Shown: one piece after another, positions 37,366-46,455 of the stretch
Layout of the letters: every line of letters begins with the position of its first letter
How positions within the stretch are numbered: the first letter of the stretch is position 1
Assembly: GCA_023461075.1 (NCBI GenBank)
Contig: JAEWNY010000076.1
Span: forward strand, 1 to 64,000
DNA length: 64,000 nt
Source of the DNA: Pseudomonadota bacterium
Lineage (GTDB): Bacteria; Pseudomonadota; Gammaproteobacteria; Xanthomonadales; Xanthomonadaceae
Direction: 5' to 3'
Position numbers and translations under genes: made by a program
The notes under the pieces: model-generated
What the model saw: only the letters and a program-made list of their open reading frames with translations
Databases searched by the model: none
Told to the model about the DNA's origin: nothing

Positions 37366-39735
37366 CTAGAACGGAATCGACAGCGCCGGATCGAGCGCCA
37401 CCAGGCGCTCGCGGAATGCCTCCTGGATCCGCGTCAACGCATCCACATCGTCCGCCTCGAAGCGGAGCACCAGGATCGGCGTCGTATTGGACGCACGTAC
37501 CAGGCCCCAACCGTTCGGCCAGTCGGCGCGCAGGCCGTCGATGGTGGTCGAACGCGCGCCCTCGAAATCACCCTCGGCGGCGAAGCGCGCGACGAAGGCA
37601 TGCGGATCGGCTACCGGGATCTTCAACTCCGGCGTGCTGGTGCCGTTCGGGATTTCGTCGAACACCGCATCGGCATCCTCGCCGCGCGCGGCGAGGATCT
37701 CCAGCAGCCGCGCGGCCGAGTAGATGCCGTCATCGAACCCGTACCAGCGCTCCTTGAAGAAGAAATGGCCGCTCATCTCGCCGGCCAGCTCGGCCTCGGT
37801 CTCGCGCATCTTCGCCTTGATCAGCGAATGCCCGGTCTTCCACATCAACGGGCTGCCGCCATGGCGCAGGACGAACGGCATCAACGCGCCGGTGCACTTG
37901 ACGTCGTAGACGATCACCGCGCCGGGCTGGCGCTCCAGCACGTCGGCGGCGAACAGCATCAGCAGGCGGTCGGGGAAGATGTTCTCTCCCGCCGGGGTGA
38001 TGACGCCCAGGCGGTCGCCATCGCCATCGAAGGCCAGGCCGATGTCGGCGCCGCTCGCCGCGACCTCGCGCTTGAGGTCCTCGAGGTTGTGCGGCTCGCT
38101 CGGATCGGGGTGGTGGTTGGGGAAGGTGCCATCGATCTCGCAGAACAGGGGGATGACCTCGGCACCGATCGCCTCCAGCACGCGCGGCCCGAGCTCACCG
38201 GCGGCCCCGTTGCCGGCATCGACCACCACTTTCAACGGACGCGCCAACTGGATGTCGGAGGCGACACGCAGGATGTAGTCCGGCGCCATCTCGCGGCTGT
38301 CCAGGTTGCCCGGCGTCGCCGCACGATGCAGGCGAGCGGAGGCGATGCGCTGGTGGAGGTCGGTGATGGCGTCGCCGGACAACGTCTGCCCGCCGACCAC
38401 GATCTTGAAGCCGTTGTAGTCGGGTGGATTGTGGCTGCCGGTGACCGCCACGCACGAGCCATCCGGGTCCTGCGCGGCAGCGAAATACACCAGCGGCGTG
38501 GGTGCGAGGCCGATGTCGAGCACGTCGGCACCGGTGCTGCGCAGGCCCTCGATCAACGCGCCGGCCAATTCCGGCCCGGAAAGCCGGCCGTCACGACCGA
38601 CCACGATCTTGCTCAGGCCCTTCTCGTGCATCAGTGAGCCGATCGCCTGTCCGATCGCGCGCGCCACCTCGGCGCTCAATGACTGGCCGACGACGCCGCG
38701 GATGTCATAGGCGCGGAAGATCCCGGGATCGACCGCAGGGATGTCGGCGGCTTCCACACGGGTGACCAACGCCGCATCGTCGTCGGCCGATACCGACGCT
38801 GGCACCCCGCCGTCGGCAAGCGGCACGCTGTCCGGCAGCACCGGCGGCGGAGTCTGCTGCTCGAGTGCCATCGCTTCTTGCATGGTGAGGTCCGCCCCTT
38901 CGACGCCGTCGGACTGCCGGCGCGCCCGCAACTTCGGCCAGGCCAACGCCAAGCCCGCACCTGCCAGCAGCAGCACACCGACGACCAGGCTGGCCAGCGC
39001 ACCCAGGCCGAAAGGACCGGCGGCGACCGGCGGCACCGCAGCCGCGACGCGCAGATCGCTGCCGGCCACCTTGGCGGCCTTGCTTTCGGCGCTGCCCGAA
39101 AGGCTGCCGTCGCCCTTCTCCAGCACCACCGCATCGCCCTGGCGCAGGGCCAGATACCCCGCGCCTGCATCGGTTCCGTCGAACGCAGCCTGCAGCGGTT
39201 GCAGCGGATACTCCGCAAGCGCGACGCGGCCGCCAGCGATCGGCGCCGCCGCGACGATCGCATTGCCCTTGCTTCCCCGGCCGATGCGCGCTTCCGGCTT
39301 GCCGCTGGCGTGAACCGCTTCGACCACCGCCAGTTTGCCGTAGCCGCTCGCGGGCAGGCCAGCATAGGCCGCATCGAGGTCAGCCGGATAGACCACGGTC
39401 TGGCGCGCGCCCTGGGCGGCGGCCGCGAACGCGGTCGCCAGCGCGGCCGGATCGGCGCCATTGGCCGCAGCAAGCACCGAAGGATCGCCGGCCGCCTGTG
39501 CGACCTTCCGGCGCGCATCGTTCATCGCCTTGGATGCCTGCTGCACCATCCGGTCGCGCTGCGCCAGCAACCCGCTTTCCGAAGCGCCGGCCTGCCATTG
39601 GCGGACGCCCGACCACAGCAGCCAGGCCGCCAACAAGCCCAGCAGCAGGGCCAGCAACGAGAGGCTGCGCCCGGCGGAACCCGCACCACCCGACAGCGAC
39701 AACTTGGGCAGCCTGGTCTTCTTTGCTTCGCTCAT
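37366..39735 (-). CDS. Membrane-anchored phosphomannomutase/phosphoglucomutase (AlgC-like)
   Basis: 789 residues, against about 450-465 for the catalytic enzyme alone. The C-terminal part (about 335-789) is a full alpha-D-phosphohexomutase: phosphoserine Ser434 in VTGSHNP, metal loop DGDGDR, sugar loop EMSGHFFF-type and the C-terminal phosphate site. The N-terminal 330 residues add helix 1 (24-43), an extracytoplasmic domain of about 200 residues, helix 2 (242-267) and a linker. It makes mannose-1-P or glucose-1-P for surface polysaccharide. Neighbours dut and coaBC match the Pseudomonas algC locus, where a similar long form is annotated. Confidence 0.93.
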   Translation of the reverse strand: MSEAKKTRLPKLSLSGGAGSAGRSLSLLALLLGLLAAWLLWSGVRQWQAGASESGLLAQRDRMVQQASKAMNDARRKVAQAAGDPSVLAAANGADPAALATAFAAAAQGARQTVVYPADLDAAYAGLPASGYGKLAVVEAVHASGKPEARIGRGSKGNAIVAAAPIAGGRVALAEYPLQPLQAAFDGTDAGAGYLALRQGDAVVLEKGDGSLSGSAESKAAKVAGSDLRVAAAVPPVAAGPFGLGALASLVVGVLLLAGAGLALAWPKLRARRQSDGVEGADLTMQEAMALEQQTPPPVLPDSVPLADGGVPASVSADDDAALVTRVEAADIPAVDPGIFRAYDIRGVVGQSLSAEVARAIGQAIGSLMHEKGLSKIVVGRDGRLSGPELAGALIEGLRSTGADVLDIGLAPTPLVYFAAAQDPDGSCVAVTGSHNPPDYNGFKIVVGGQTLSGDAITDLHQRIASARLHRAATPGNLDSREMAPDYILRVASDIQLARPLKVVVDAGNGAAGELGPRVLEAIGAEVIPLFCEIDGTFPNHHPDPSEPHNLEDLKREVAASGADIGLAFDGDGDRLGVITPAGENIFPDRLLMLFAADVLERQPGAVIVYDVKCTGALMPFVLRHGGSPLMWKTGHSLIKAKMRETEAELAGEMSGHFFFKERWYGFDDGIYSAARLLEILAARGEDADAVFDEIPNGTSTPELKIPVADPHAFVARFAAEGDFEGARSTTIDGLRADWPNGWGLVRASNTTPILVLRFEADDVDALTRIQEAFRERLVALDPALSIPF

Positions 39736-39756
39736 CCCGATCCCCGTTGTTCCGTT

Positions 39757-40215
39757 TCAGCGCACGCCGGTATGGCCGAAACCACCCGAGCCACGGGCAC
39801 TCGTCTCGAATTCATCCACCACCTGCAGGGTGGCACGCACCACCGGCAACAGCATCAATTGCGCGATGCGATCCCCGGGCTGCATCGTAAAAGCCTCGCG
39901 CTCGCGATTCCAGACGCTGATCATCAGCGGACCCTGGTAGTCGGCATCGATCAACCCGGTGCCGTTGCCGAGCACGATGCCGTGCTTGTGGCCCAGTCCC
40001 GAGCGCGGCAGGATCACCGCGCACAGGGCCGGGTCTGCGATGTGGATGCTGATGCCCGATGGCACCAGGGCGGCATCACCGGGCGCCAGTTCCAGCGGCG
40101 CCTCCAGCGCGGCGCGCAGGTCGAGGCCGGCGCTGGCCTCGGTCGCGTAAGCCGGCAACGGCCATTCGCCGCCGAAACGCGCATCCAGCACCTTCAGTTG
40201 CAGCACGTGGTGCAT
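39757..40215 (-). CDS. dut: dUTP diphosphatase
   Basis: 152 residues. All five trimeric dUTPase motifs are recognisable: [44 protein letters not shown] and the C-terminal GSGGFGHTG that closes over the active site. It hydrolyses dUTP to dUMP, keeping uracil out of DNA. Its ATG shares one base with the coaB stop (TGATG), so the minus-strand order coaC, coaB, dut, phosphomannomutase is a tight operon. Confidence 0.97.
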   Translation of the reverse strand: MHHVLQLKVLDARFGGEWPLPAYATEASAGLDLRAALEAPLELAPGDAALVPSGISIHIADPALCAVILPRSGLGHKHGIVLGNGTGLIDADYQGPLMISVWNREREAFTMQPGDRIAQLMLLPVVRATLQVVDEFETSARGSGGFGHTGVR

Positions 40216-40865
40216 CAGGGCAGTTCCTTGTCGATGAGGTCGAGCAGCGCCGCGGCCACCGCGCGCTTGGGGGCCGGACCGATCGCCGCCTCGCCATTCG
40301 CCCAGAACACCTGCAGCGTGTTGTCGTCGGATTCGAAACCGCTGCCGGTGATGCCGACGCGGTTGGCGCAGATCATGTCGATGCGTTTGGCGTCCAGCTT
40401 GCCGCGTGCGTAATGCTCGATGTCGTGGGTTTCCGCCGCGAAACCGACCACGCGCCGCGGCCTGTCGGCATGCACGGCGACATCGGCCAGGATGTCGCGG
40501 GTGCGGGTGAGTTCGAGCGTCAGCGTGTCGCTGCCCGGCGTCTTCTTGAGCTTCGCGTCCGAGTAGGTTTGCGGGGTGAAGTCCGCCACCGCCGCCGCAC
40601 CGATGTAGATCGATGCCGGCAAGGCCTGCATCACCGCCGCGTGCATGTCGGCGGCGCTGCGGACATCGATGCGCTCGACGCCCGCGGGCGTCGGCAGGTG
40701 CACGGGGCCGGCGACCAGCACGACCTCAGCGTCGCGGGAGGCCGCTGCCTCGGCAATCGCGAAACCCATCTTGCCGCTCGAGCGGTTGCCGATGAAACGC
40801 GCCGGATCGATGTCCTCGTAGGTCGGCCCCGCGCTGACGATGATCCGCACACCCGCCAGGCTCAT
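40215..40865 (-). CDS. coaB: Phosphopantothenate-cysteine ligase domain as a separate gene
   Basis: 216 residues from ATG 40865. [20 protein letters not shown] and [17 protein letters not shown] are the nucleotide-binding start of Coa[11 protein letters not shown] carries the conserved Asn/Asp region (here Ala-Asp) and AKLKK the catalytic Lys. In most bacteria this is the second half of one CoaBC polypeptide. Here CoaC ends in TGA and this frame begins with ATG one base earlier (ATGA at 40862-40865). The ligase condenses phosphopantothenate with cysteine using CTP. It may be genuine gene fission or a base error. Confidence 0.85.
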   Translation of the reverse strand: MSLAGVRIIVSAGPTYEDIDPARFIGNRSSGKMGFAIAEAAASRDAEVVLVAGPVHLPTPAGVERIDVRSAADMHAAVMQALPASIYIGAAAVADFTPQTYSDAKLKKTPGSDTLTLELTRTRDILADVAVHADRPRRVVGFAAETHDIEHYARGKLDAKRIDMICANRVGITGSGFESDDNTLQVFWANGEAAIGPAPKRAVAAALLDLIDKELP

Positions 40866-41410
40866 GCGGCCAGCCCGGAAAGCGCTTCGATGATTTCCGC
40901 GGGCTCGGCCATGCGGCCGGGGCCGCTTTCGCCGCAGGCCTGCGCGCCGACGCCGGGACCGACGAAGGTCACTCCACGCGAGCGCAGCAACTCGACATTG
41001 GCCTGCGTGGCCGGATGCAGCCACATCCGATGGTTCATGGCTGGCGCTGCGAGGATCGGCGAGGTGGTGGCCAGGCAAAGCGTCGAGACCAGGTCGTCGG
41101 CCAAGCCATGCGCCAGGCGAGCCAACGTGTTGGCAGTCGCCGGCGCGATGACGATGGCGTCCGGCCAGCGCGCCAGTTCGATATGGCCCATCGCCGCCTC
41201 GGCCTCCTCGTCCCACAGGCTGCTTCGCACCGGGTGCCCGGACACCGCCTGGAACGTGGTTGCACCGACGAAACGCAGGGCGTTGTCGGTCATCGCCACC
41301 TGCACTTCGCGGCCGGAATCGCGCAGACGGCGCACCAGCTCGACCGCCTTGTACGCGGCGACGCCAGCGCAGACGCAGAGCAGGACGCGCTCGAGGCGGG
41401 GCGCATTCAC
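40862..41410 (-). CDS. coaC: Phosphopantothenoylcysteine decarboxylase domain as a separate gene
   Basis: 182 residues, HFCD flavoprotein. GVAAYKAVELVRRL binds FMN, WPDAIVIAPATANTLARLAHGLADD carries the FMN/trimer region, APAMNHRMW is the PxMNxxMW substrate signature and VGPGVGAQACGESGPGRM contains the catalytic Cys loop. It decarboxylates phosphopantothenoylcysteine to phosphopantetheine in CoA synthesis. The normal CoaBC would continue into the ligase; here a stop follows at ALSGLAA. It is divergent from radC across 123 nt. Confidence 0.87.
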   Translation of the reverse strand: MNAPRLERVLLCVCAGVAAYKAVELVRRLRDSGREVQVAMTDNALRFVGATTFQAVSGHPVRSSLWDEEAEAAMGHIELARWPDAIVIAPATANTLARLAHGLADDLVSTLCLATTSPILAAPAMNHRMWLHPATQANVELLRSRGVTFVGPGVGAQACGESGPGRMAEPAEIIEALSGLAA

Positions 41411-41533
41411 GGTCAGGAAATTCCTACATCCAAGCTGGCCGAAAGCTTACCCGATGCCGGTGTTCGCCCGATGTCGACTGTCACGGCGGCGATGCAGTCT
41501 GGCGTTGTCGTGAAGCCAAGGCAGCACCGCCCC

Positions 41534-42208
41534 ATGCACATCCGAGACTGGCCCCGCGCCGAACGCCCGCGCGAAAAACTGCTCAAGCAGGGCGCGATCA
41601 CCCTGTCCGATGCGGAATTGCTGGCGCTGTTCCTGGGCTCGGGATTGCGGGGGCAGGACGCGGTGATGACCGCGCGCATGCTGCTGGCGCACCACGGTCC
41701 GCTCCGCAGCCTGCTGGAGATGACGCCCAAGGAGCTGTCCAGGCTGAAAGGCATCGGCCCCGCGCGGGCCTGCAAGCTCTCGGCGGCGCTCGAGCTGTGC
41801 AACCGCTTCATGGCTGCCGGGCTGGAACGCGGCGACGCCTTGGCCGATCCCTCCGCCGCCGGGCGTTACTTCGGCCAACGCCTGCGCAGCCGGGTCAGCG
41901 AGGTCTTCGCGGCGCTGTTCCTCGACAGCCGCCATCGCGCGCTCGCCTTCGAGGAACTGTTCACCGGCACGATTGACGGGACCGAGGTACACCCGCGTGA
42001 AGTGGTGCGCCGCGCCCTGGCGCACAACGCGGCGGCGGTGATCGTCGGCCACAACCATCCCAGCGGCAACCGCGAACCCAGCGCCGCCGATCGCGCGGTG
42101 ACCCACAGCCTCAAGCACGCATTGGGATTGGTCGATGTACGCCTGCTCGACCATTTCGTGATCGCAGACGGCCCGCCGGTCTCGCTGGCCGCACGCGGCT
42201 GGCTGTAG
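41534..42208 (+). CDS. radC: RadC-family JAMM/MPN+ protein
   Basis: 224 residues from ATG 41534, which gives the standard MHIRDWPRAERPREKLL opening. An N-terminal helix-hairpin-helix (LKGIGPARACKL, 71-82) precedes the JAMM metalloprotease-like motif: Glu151, His173, His175 and Asp186 in EVHPREV and GHNHPSGNREPSAAD. Despite the name, no DNA-repair role is established for RadC. The divergent partner is coaC, an order conserved in many proteobacteria. Confidence 0.95.
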   Translation: MHIRDWPRAERPREKLLKQGAITLSDAELLALFLGSGLRGQDAVMTARMLLAHHGPLRSLLEMTPKELSRLKGIGPARACKLSAALELCNRFMAAGLERGDALADPSAAGRYFGQRLRSRVSEVFAALFLDSRHRALAFEELFTGTIDGTEVHPREVVRRALAHNAAAVIVGHNHPSGNREPSAADRAVTHSLKHALGLVDVRLLDHFVIADGPPVSLAARGWL

Positions 42209-42331
42209 CCATCATCTCCGGCGGCTCGGCGGGCAACGTCTCCCCAGCGTCCCGCCGGGCCGCGTTTTCCCAGCGTCCGCGGCCTTCGCCCGCTAAACTG
42301 GTCGACCGCAAGCCGCCCCGCGCCATCCTTC

Positions 42332-44020
42332 GTGAAAGCCCAACTCAAGTCCCTGGTCGACCAGGGCATCGCCGTCCTCCGTGCCGACGGCACCCTCGCC
42401 GTCGATGCCGCGACGCCCGATTTCGTCATCGAGCGGCCGCGCGATGCCAGCCACGGCGACTTCTCCACCAATGCCGCGATGACCCTCGCCAAGGCCGCGC
42501 GCAGCAATCCGCGTGCAGTGGCGCAGGCGTTGGTGGCCGCGCTGCCGGCCGATGCCTCCATCGCCAAGGTCGAGATCGCCGGGCCGGGCTTCATCAACTT
42601 CCACTTGGCGCCGGCCGCATGGCGCGCGGTAGTGCGCGATGTGCATGCACAAGGCGATGCCTACGGCCGCAATGCCTCCGGCGGCGGCCAGACCGTCGGC
42701 GTCGAATACGTATCGGCCAACCCGACCGGCCCGCTGCACGGCGGCCACGGCCGCGCGGCGGCGATCGGCGATTCGATCGCGCGCCTGCTCGCGGCCAACG
42801 GCTGGAAGGTGGTGCGCGAGTTCTACTACAACGATGCCGGCGTGCAGATCGAGAACCTGGCGAAGTCAGTCAAGGCGCGCATCGATGGTCTGAAACCCGG
42901 TGATGACGCATGGCCGGAAGCCGCCTACAACGGCGACTACATCGCCGATGTCGCCGATGCCTACCTGCGTGGCGACACGGTCGAGGTGGATGGCGAAACC
43001 GTCATCGGCGCGAAGGACGGCAATGACATCGATGCCATCCGCCGCTTCGCCGTGGCTTGGCTGCGCCGCGAGCAGAATGCCGACCTCGATGCCTACGCCG
43101 TCGCCTTCGACAACTGGTTCCTCGAGTCATCGCTGTATGCCGACGGCAGGGTCGAAGAGACCGTGGCCGAGCTGGTCAGGCACGGCCACACCTACGAGGA
43201 GGGCGGTGCGCTGTGGCTGCGCAGCACCGATTTCGGTGACGACAAGGACCGGGTGATGCGCAAGTCCGACGGCAGCTATACCTACTTCCTGCCGGATGTC
43301 GCCTACCACCGCAACAAGTGGCAGCGCGGCTGGCAACGCGCGATCACCGAGCTCGGCGCCGACCACCACGGTTCGCTGGCGCGCGTGCGTGCCGGCCTGC
43401 AGGCGTTGGATGCCGGCATCCCCCCGGGTTATCCGGATTACGTGCTGCACCAGATGGTGACGGTGATGCGTGGCGGCGAGGAAGTGAAGCTGTCCAAGCG
43501 CGCCGGTAGCTACGTCACCCTGCGTGACCTCATCGAGGAGACCGGCAAGGACGCGGTGCGCTGGTTCCTGATCGCGCGCAAGCCGGATTCCCAGCTCACT
43601 TTCGACATCGACCTGGCCCGTTCGCAGTCCAACGACAACCCGGTCTATTACGTGCAGTACGCGCATGCGCGGGTGCACAGCCTGCTGCGCCAGGCCGCGG
43701 AGAAGGGCTTCGCGGTCGACCTCGACAACGGGCTGGCCAAGCTGGACACGGTGGACGATGCCCCCAGCCAGTCGCTGATGGTGGAACTTTCGCGCTACCC
43801 GGAAGTGGTGGAGGCCGCGGCAGTCACGCTGGAGCCACATGCGATCGCGCAGTATCTGCGGGAACTCGCGACCGCCTTCCACACCAGCTATCACGCCCAA
43901 CCGGTACTGGTGGCCGAGCGCGACGAACGCGATGCCCGCCTTGCGCTGGCCACCGCCACCGCGCAGGTGTTGCGCAACGGATTGGATTTACTGGGCGTTT
44001 CCGCGCCCGAGAAGATGTAA
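42332..44020 (+). CDS. argS: Arginyl-tRNA synthetase
   Basis: 562 residues, GTG start at 42332, giving the expected MKAQLKSLV opening. The class I site HGGH is at 136-139 within [14 protein letters not shown]; the KMSKS position reads KLSKRAG, normal for ArgRS. The N-terminal domain (1-95, [16 protein letters not shown]) recognises the tRNA D-loop, and the C-terminal DALR domain ends [20 protein letters not shown] at 42292-42299 is a -10-like element. The SPOR gene follows by 17 nt, so they are co-transcribed. Confidence 0.97.
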   Translation: MKAQLKSLVDQGIAVLRADGTLAVDAATPDFVIERPRDASHGDFSTNAAMTLAKAARSNPRAVAQALVAALPADASIAKVEIAGPGFINFHLAPAAWRAVVRDVHAQGDAYGRNASGGGQTVGVEYVSANPTGPLHGGHGRAAAIGDSIARLLAANGWKVVREFYYNDAGVQIENLAKSVKARIDGLKPGDDAWPEAAYNGDYIADVADAYLRGDTVEVDGETVIGAKDGNDIDAIRRFAVAWLRREQNADLDAYAVAFDNWFLESSLYADGRVEETVAELVRHGHTYEEGGALWLRSTDFGDDKDRVMRKSDGSYTYFLPDVAYHRNKWQRGWQRAITELGADHHGSLARVRAGLQALDAGIPPGYPDYVLHQMVTVMRGGEEVKLSKRAGSYVTLRDLIEETGKDAVRWFLIARKPDSQLTFDIDLARSQSNDNPVYYVQYAHARVHSLLRQAAEKGFAVDLDNGLAKLDTVDDAPSQSLMVELSRYPEVVEAAAVTLEPHAIAQYLRELATAFHTSYHAQPVLVAERDERDARLALATATAQVLRNGLDLLGVSAPEKM

Positions 44021-44037
44021 GCAGGAGCTCAGGTTCG

Positions 44038-44922
44038 ATGGCAGCACGACGCGGTAGAACACAGGCCCGCCGCAGCGGCGGTGGCAGCAACGGCTTGCCC
44101 GGATGGGCATGGCTGGTCATCGGCGTGCTGGCCACGCTGTTGGTGATCGTGATGGCGCCGAAATTCCTGAACAAGGAAGGCGGAGGCGGCTTCTTCCGCA
44201 CCGGCGCGCCGCATGCCGACCCGGATGCGCAACCGCGCGGCAGCGGTGAGACCGATGGCGCGTTCGAGCCGGTCGCCGCCGAGCCCAGGGCCACCCCTGC
44301 CAAGCCGGCCGACAACGCCGGCAAGGGTGGCGACTTCGATTTCTACGAGCTGTTGCCGGGCGAAGAGGTCGCGATGACCGACGCGCAGATCGCCGCGATC
44401 GCGCGCGAGGAAGCCCGCCGCAGGGATGCCGATGCCGCCGCGGCGGCGCGTGCAGCCGCAGCCGCCACCGCGCCCACCGATCCTGCCCTGCAGGCCGCCG
44501 ATGCCCAGGCGCGTGCTGCGGCAGCAGCTGCCGGCCTGCCGCAACCCTTGCCGGAAGCCTCGCGCACGCCTGCGCCGACTGCCACCACGCCTGCACCGCG
44601 CCAGCAGGTGGCCAGCGCCACGCCCGCGCCGAAACCGGCCAGCCAGCCGACGGAACCCGCTTTCGCCACCAGTAAACCGCCGACCGCGACCACGCCGTAC
44701 ATCCTGCAGGCCGGCGCCTTCCAGGCCAGCGGCGATGCCGAAGCGGTGAAAGCCAAGATCGCCCTGCTCGGCCTCAACGCGCGGGTGGAATCAGCCAATA
44801 TCAACGGCAAGACCATGTATCGGGTGCGCATGGGGCCCTACGGCACCGCTTCGGAACTGGCCGAAGCCAAGGCCAAGCTCGGCAACGGCGGCCTGCCGGC
44901 GGTGGCGATCAAGGCCAAGTAG
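44038..44922 (+). CDS. FtsN-like SPOR-domain protein
   Basis: 294 residues. A basic cytoplasmic tail (1-16), one membrane helix (about 21-41), a long Ala/Pro/Arg-rich periplasmic linker, and a C-terminal SPOR domain (about 220-294) beginning YILQAGAFQASGDAEAVKAK. The short segment FDFYELLPGEEV (about 100-111) matches the conserved motif seen in FtsN-like SPOR proteins encoded next to argS. Likely a late cell-division protein that binds denuded glycan at the septum. The argS-SPOR pairing is common in proteobacteria. A strong terminator follows. Confidence 0.9.
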   Translation: MAARRGRTQARRSGGGSNGLPGWAWLVIGVLATLLVIVMAPKFLNKEGGGGFFRTGAPHADPDAQPRGSGETDGAFEPVAAEPRATPAKPADNAGKGGDFDFYELLPGEEVAMTDAQIAAIAREEARRRDADAAAAARAAAAATAPTDPALQAADAQARAAAAAAGLPQPLPEASRTPAPTATTPAPRQQVASATPAPKPASQPTEPAFATSKPPTATTPYILQAGAFQASGDAEAVKAKIALLGLNARVESANINGKTMYRVRMGPYGTASELAEAKAKLGNGGLPAVAIKAK

Positions 44923-44940
44923 ACCTTCGCTGTCGATCAC

Positions 44941-44970
44941 GAAAAACGTCCGGCTTGCCGGGCGTTTTTC
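44941..44970. terminator. Terminator between SPOR gene and alpha/beta hydrolase gene
   Basis: Thirteen-base arms GAAAAACGTCCGG (44941-44953) and CCGGGCGTTTTTC (44958-44970), one T-G wobble, loop CTTG. A/T ends on both sides let it serve the two convergent genes. Confidence 0.88.
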
Positions 44971-44973
44971 GTC

Positions 44974-45897
44974 TCAAATTCGGCTGCGATGCGGGTCGAC
45001 GACGACATGCGGTCGTTGCGATGGATACACACCGCCTGCATCGCGGGGGCATTGCGCCTCGAGCCAGTCGCACAGCACCCCGAACACTTCCCCGCGATCG
45101 GGTTCGCGCTCGTTGAACAGCTCGTGGTACAGGCCGGCAAATTCGCGGGCCTGGACCACGCCGGGCGACGCGGCAGCCGCGAAACGCCGGCTGCCCTCGG
45201 CATCGACCAGATGGTCATCCCCGGCGAACAGCAGCAGGGTCGGCACCTGCCAATCACGCGCGGCCTCCATCGTCGGTGGTCCGCTGGTGGCGATGAAATG
45301 GGCGAGGCGGCCGCTGATGCGGTCATGCACCTGCGGGTCGGATCGATAGGCGACCACTTCAGCCGCGTCATGCGAGATGCGCGAGGTATCGAGCCCGTTG
45401 GCGATGGTGAAACCGGGTGCGATGTGCGCCAGCAGCGCCGCGAGCCAGCGTTGATCCCGTCGCATCCCGGAAGCCAGTGCGGGCGACGACAACACCAGCG
45501 CATCGGGCGTGACCCTTCTAAGAGCAACCGCACGTGCGGCGACCAGTCCACCCAGGCTGTGGCCGAGCAGGAGCAACCGCTCGCCTTTCTCCATGCCGGT
45601 GCGCGTCGACGCGGCGACTTCGGCAAGGTCATCAAGCAGCCGCGTCGGTCGATCAAGCGTGCCGCGCTTGCCGGGCGAGCGGCCATGCCCGTACTGGTCG
45701 TGGCCGCGCACCTCGAAACCGTGCGCGGAGAACCACGCGGCGACATGCGCGTAGCGGCCGACGTGCTCGCCCAGTCCGTGGACCAGCAGCACGATGCCGC
45801 GACGCCGACCTTGCGCAGGCCATCGCCGTTGCAGCACAACCCGGCCATCGGCCAGCGACAGCGGGTTCAAGACCTCCCAGGGCGTTGGATTCATCAT
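44974..45897 (-). CDS. Alpha/beta hydrolase, lysophospholipase/monoacylglycerol lipase type
   Basis: 307 residues from the first of two ATG codons at 45897. LLVHGLGEHVGRY gives the oxyanion region, GHDQYGHGRSPGKRG is the typical strand-loop of PldB/MGL-type serine lipases, GHSLGGLV holds the nucleophile Ser, FAGDDHLVD the Asp and LYHELFNE the His. Substrate probably a monoacyl lipid. The frame stays open upstream for more than 200 codons but that part reads antisense to the neighbour gene. It starts 69 nt from the divergent basic-tailed protein gene. Confidence 0.92.
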   Translation of the reverse strand: MMNPTPWEVLNPLSLADGRVVLQRRWPAQGRRRGIVLLVHGLGEHVGRYAHVAAWFSAHGFEVRGHDQYGHGRSPGKRGTLDRPTRLLDDLAEVAASTRTGMEKGERLLLLGHSLGGLVAARAVALRRVTPDALVLSSPALASGMRRDQRWLAALLAHIAPGFTIANGLDTSRISHDAAEVVAYRSDPQVHDRISGRLAHFIATSGPPTMEAARDWQVPTLLLFAGDDHLVDAEGSRRFAAAASPGVVQAREFAGLYHELFNEREPDRGEVFGVLCDWLEAQCPRDAGGVYPSQRPHVVVDPHRSRI

Positions 45898-45966
45898 CCG
45901 GCGCTGGCTTCGCAGCCATTGCGACGCGTTTGCGCCACACTGGCGGTCTGGGAAGGAGGACGCATC

Positions 45967-46389
45967 ATGGCCATCGAATCGGCGCTGATCAAACCGGTGG
46001 TGGACGCGATCATGGCATTGCTGCGCCGTGGCGAGAACGTGCAGCTGCACCGCAATGCCGAGAAGGCGGTGCGCGAGGCGATCCGCGAATTGCTGCTGGC
46101 CACGCCGGACGAGAACAAGGCCGCCGCGCGCATCGCGATCGCCAAGGCCGCCGGCCTGCTGTCGGAGGACGTGGTGCTGGCCGAGGAGATGCTGCAGAAG
46201 CATCGCGCGACCAAGGCCGCGACGCGCACGCGCTCCGGAAGCTCGCGCGCGCGAAAAAAACCCGCGGCCAACGAAGCATCGACTTCGACATCGCCGCCCG
46301 GCAGGGCCAAACCGGCCGGCAAGGCCGCAGCGAAACCCGAAAAGAAACCCGCCGGCAAGACCGGCCCTGCACGCAAGACCAAGCCCTGA
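45967..46389 (+). CDS. Small protein with histone-like Lys/Ala/Pro tail
   Basis: 140 residues from ATG 45967, preceded by a good GGAGGA site. The first 80 residues form a predicted helical domain (MAIESALIKPVVDAIMALL...), and residues about 80-140 are low-complexity Lys/Ala/Pro/Arg/Ser, like the tails of AlgP or bacterial H1 homologues. DNA or RNA binding is possible but not shown. The run of A at 46256-46262 within the tail is a homopolymer worth checking. I do not recognise the N-terminal domain. It is followed by the SDR gene 66 nt on. Confidence 0.7.
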   Translation: MAIESALIKPVVDAIMALLRRGENVQLHRNAEKAVREAIRELLLATPDENKAAARIAIAKAAGLLSEDVVLAEEMLQKHRATKAATRTRSGSSRARKKPAANEASTSTSPPGRAKPAGKAAAKPEKKPAGKTGPARKTKP

Positions 46390-46455
46390 TCTTTGGCGAA
46401 CAGGCAGCGACTTCCGGCACGGCACAATGGTCACCCGTTTCCGCACGACATCGCC

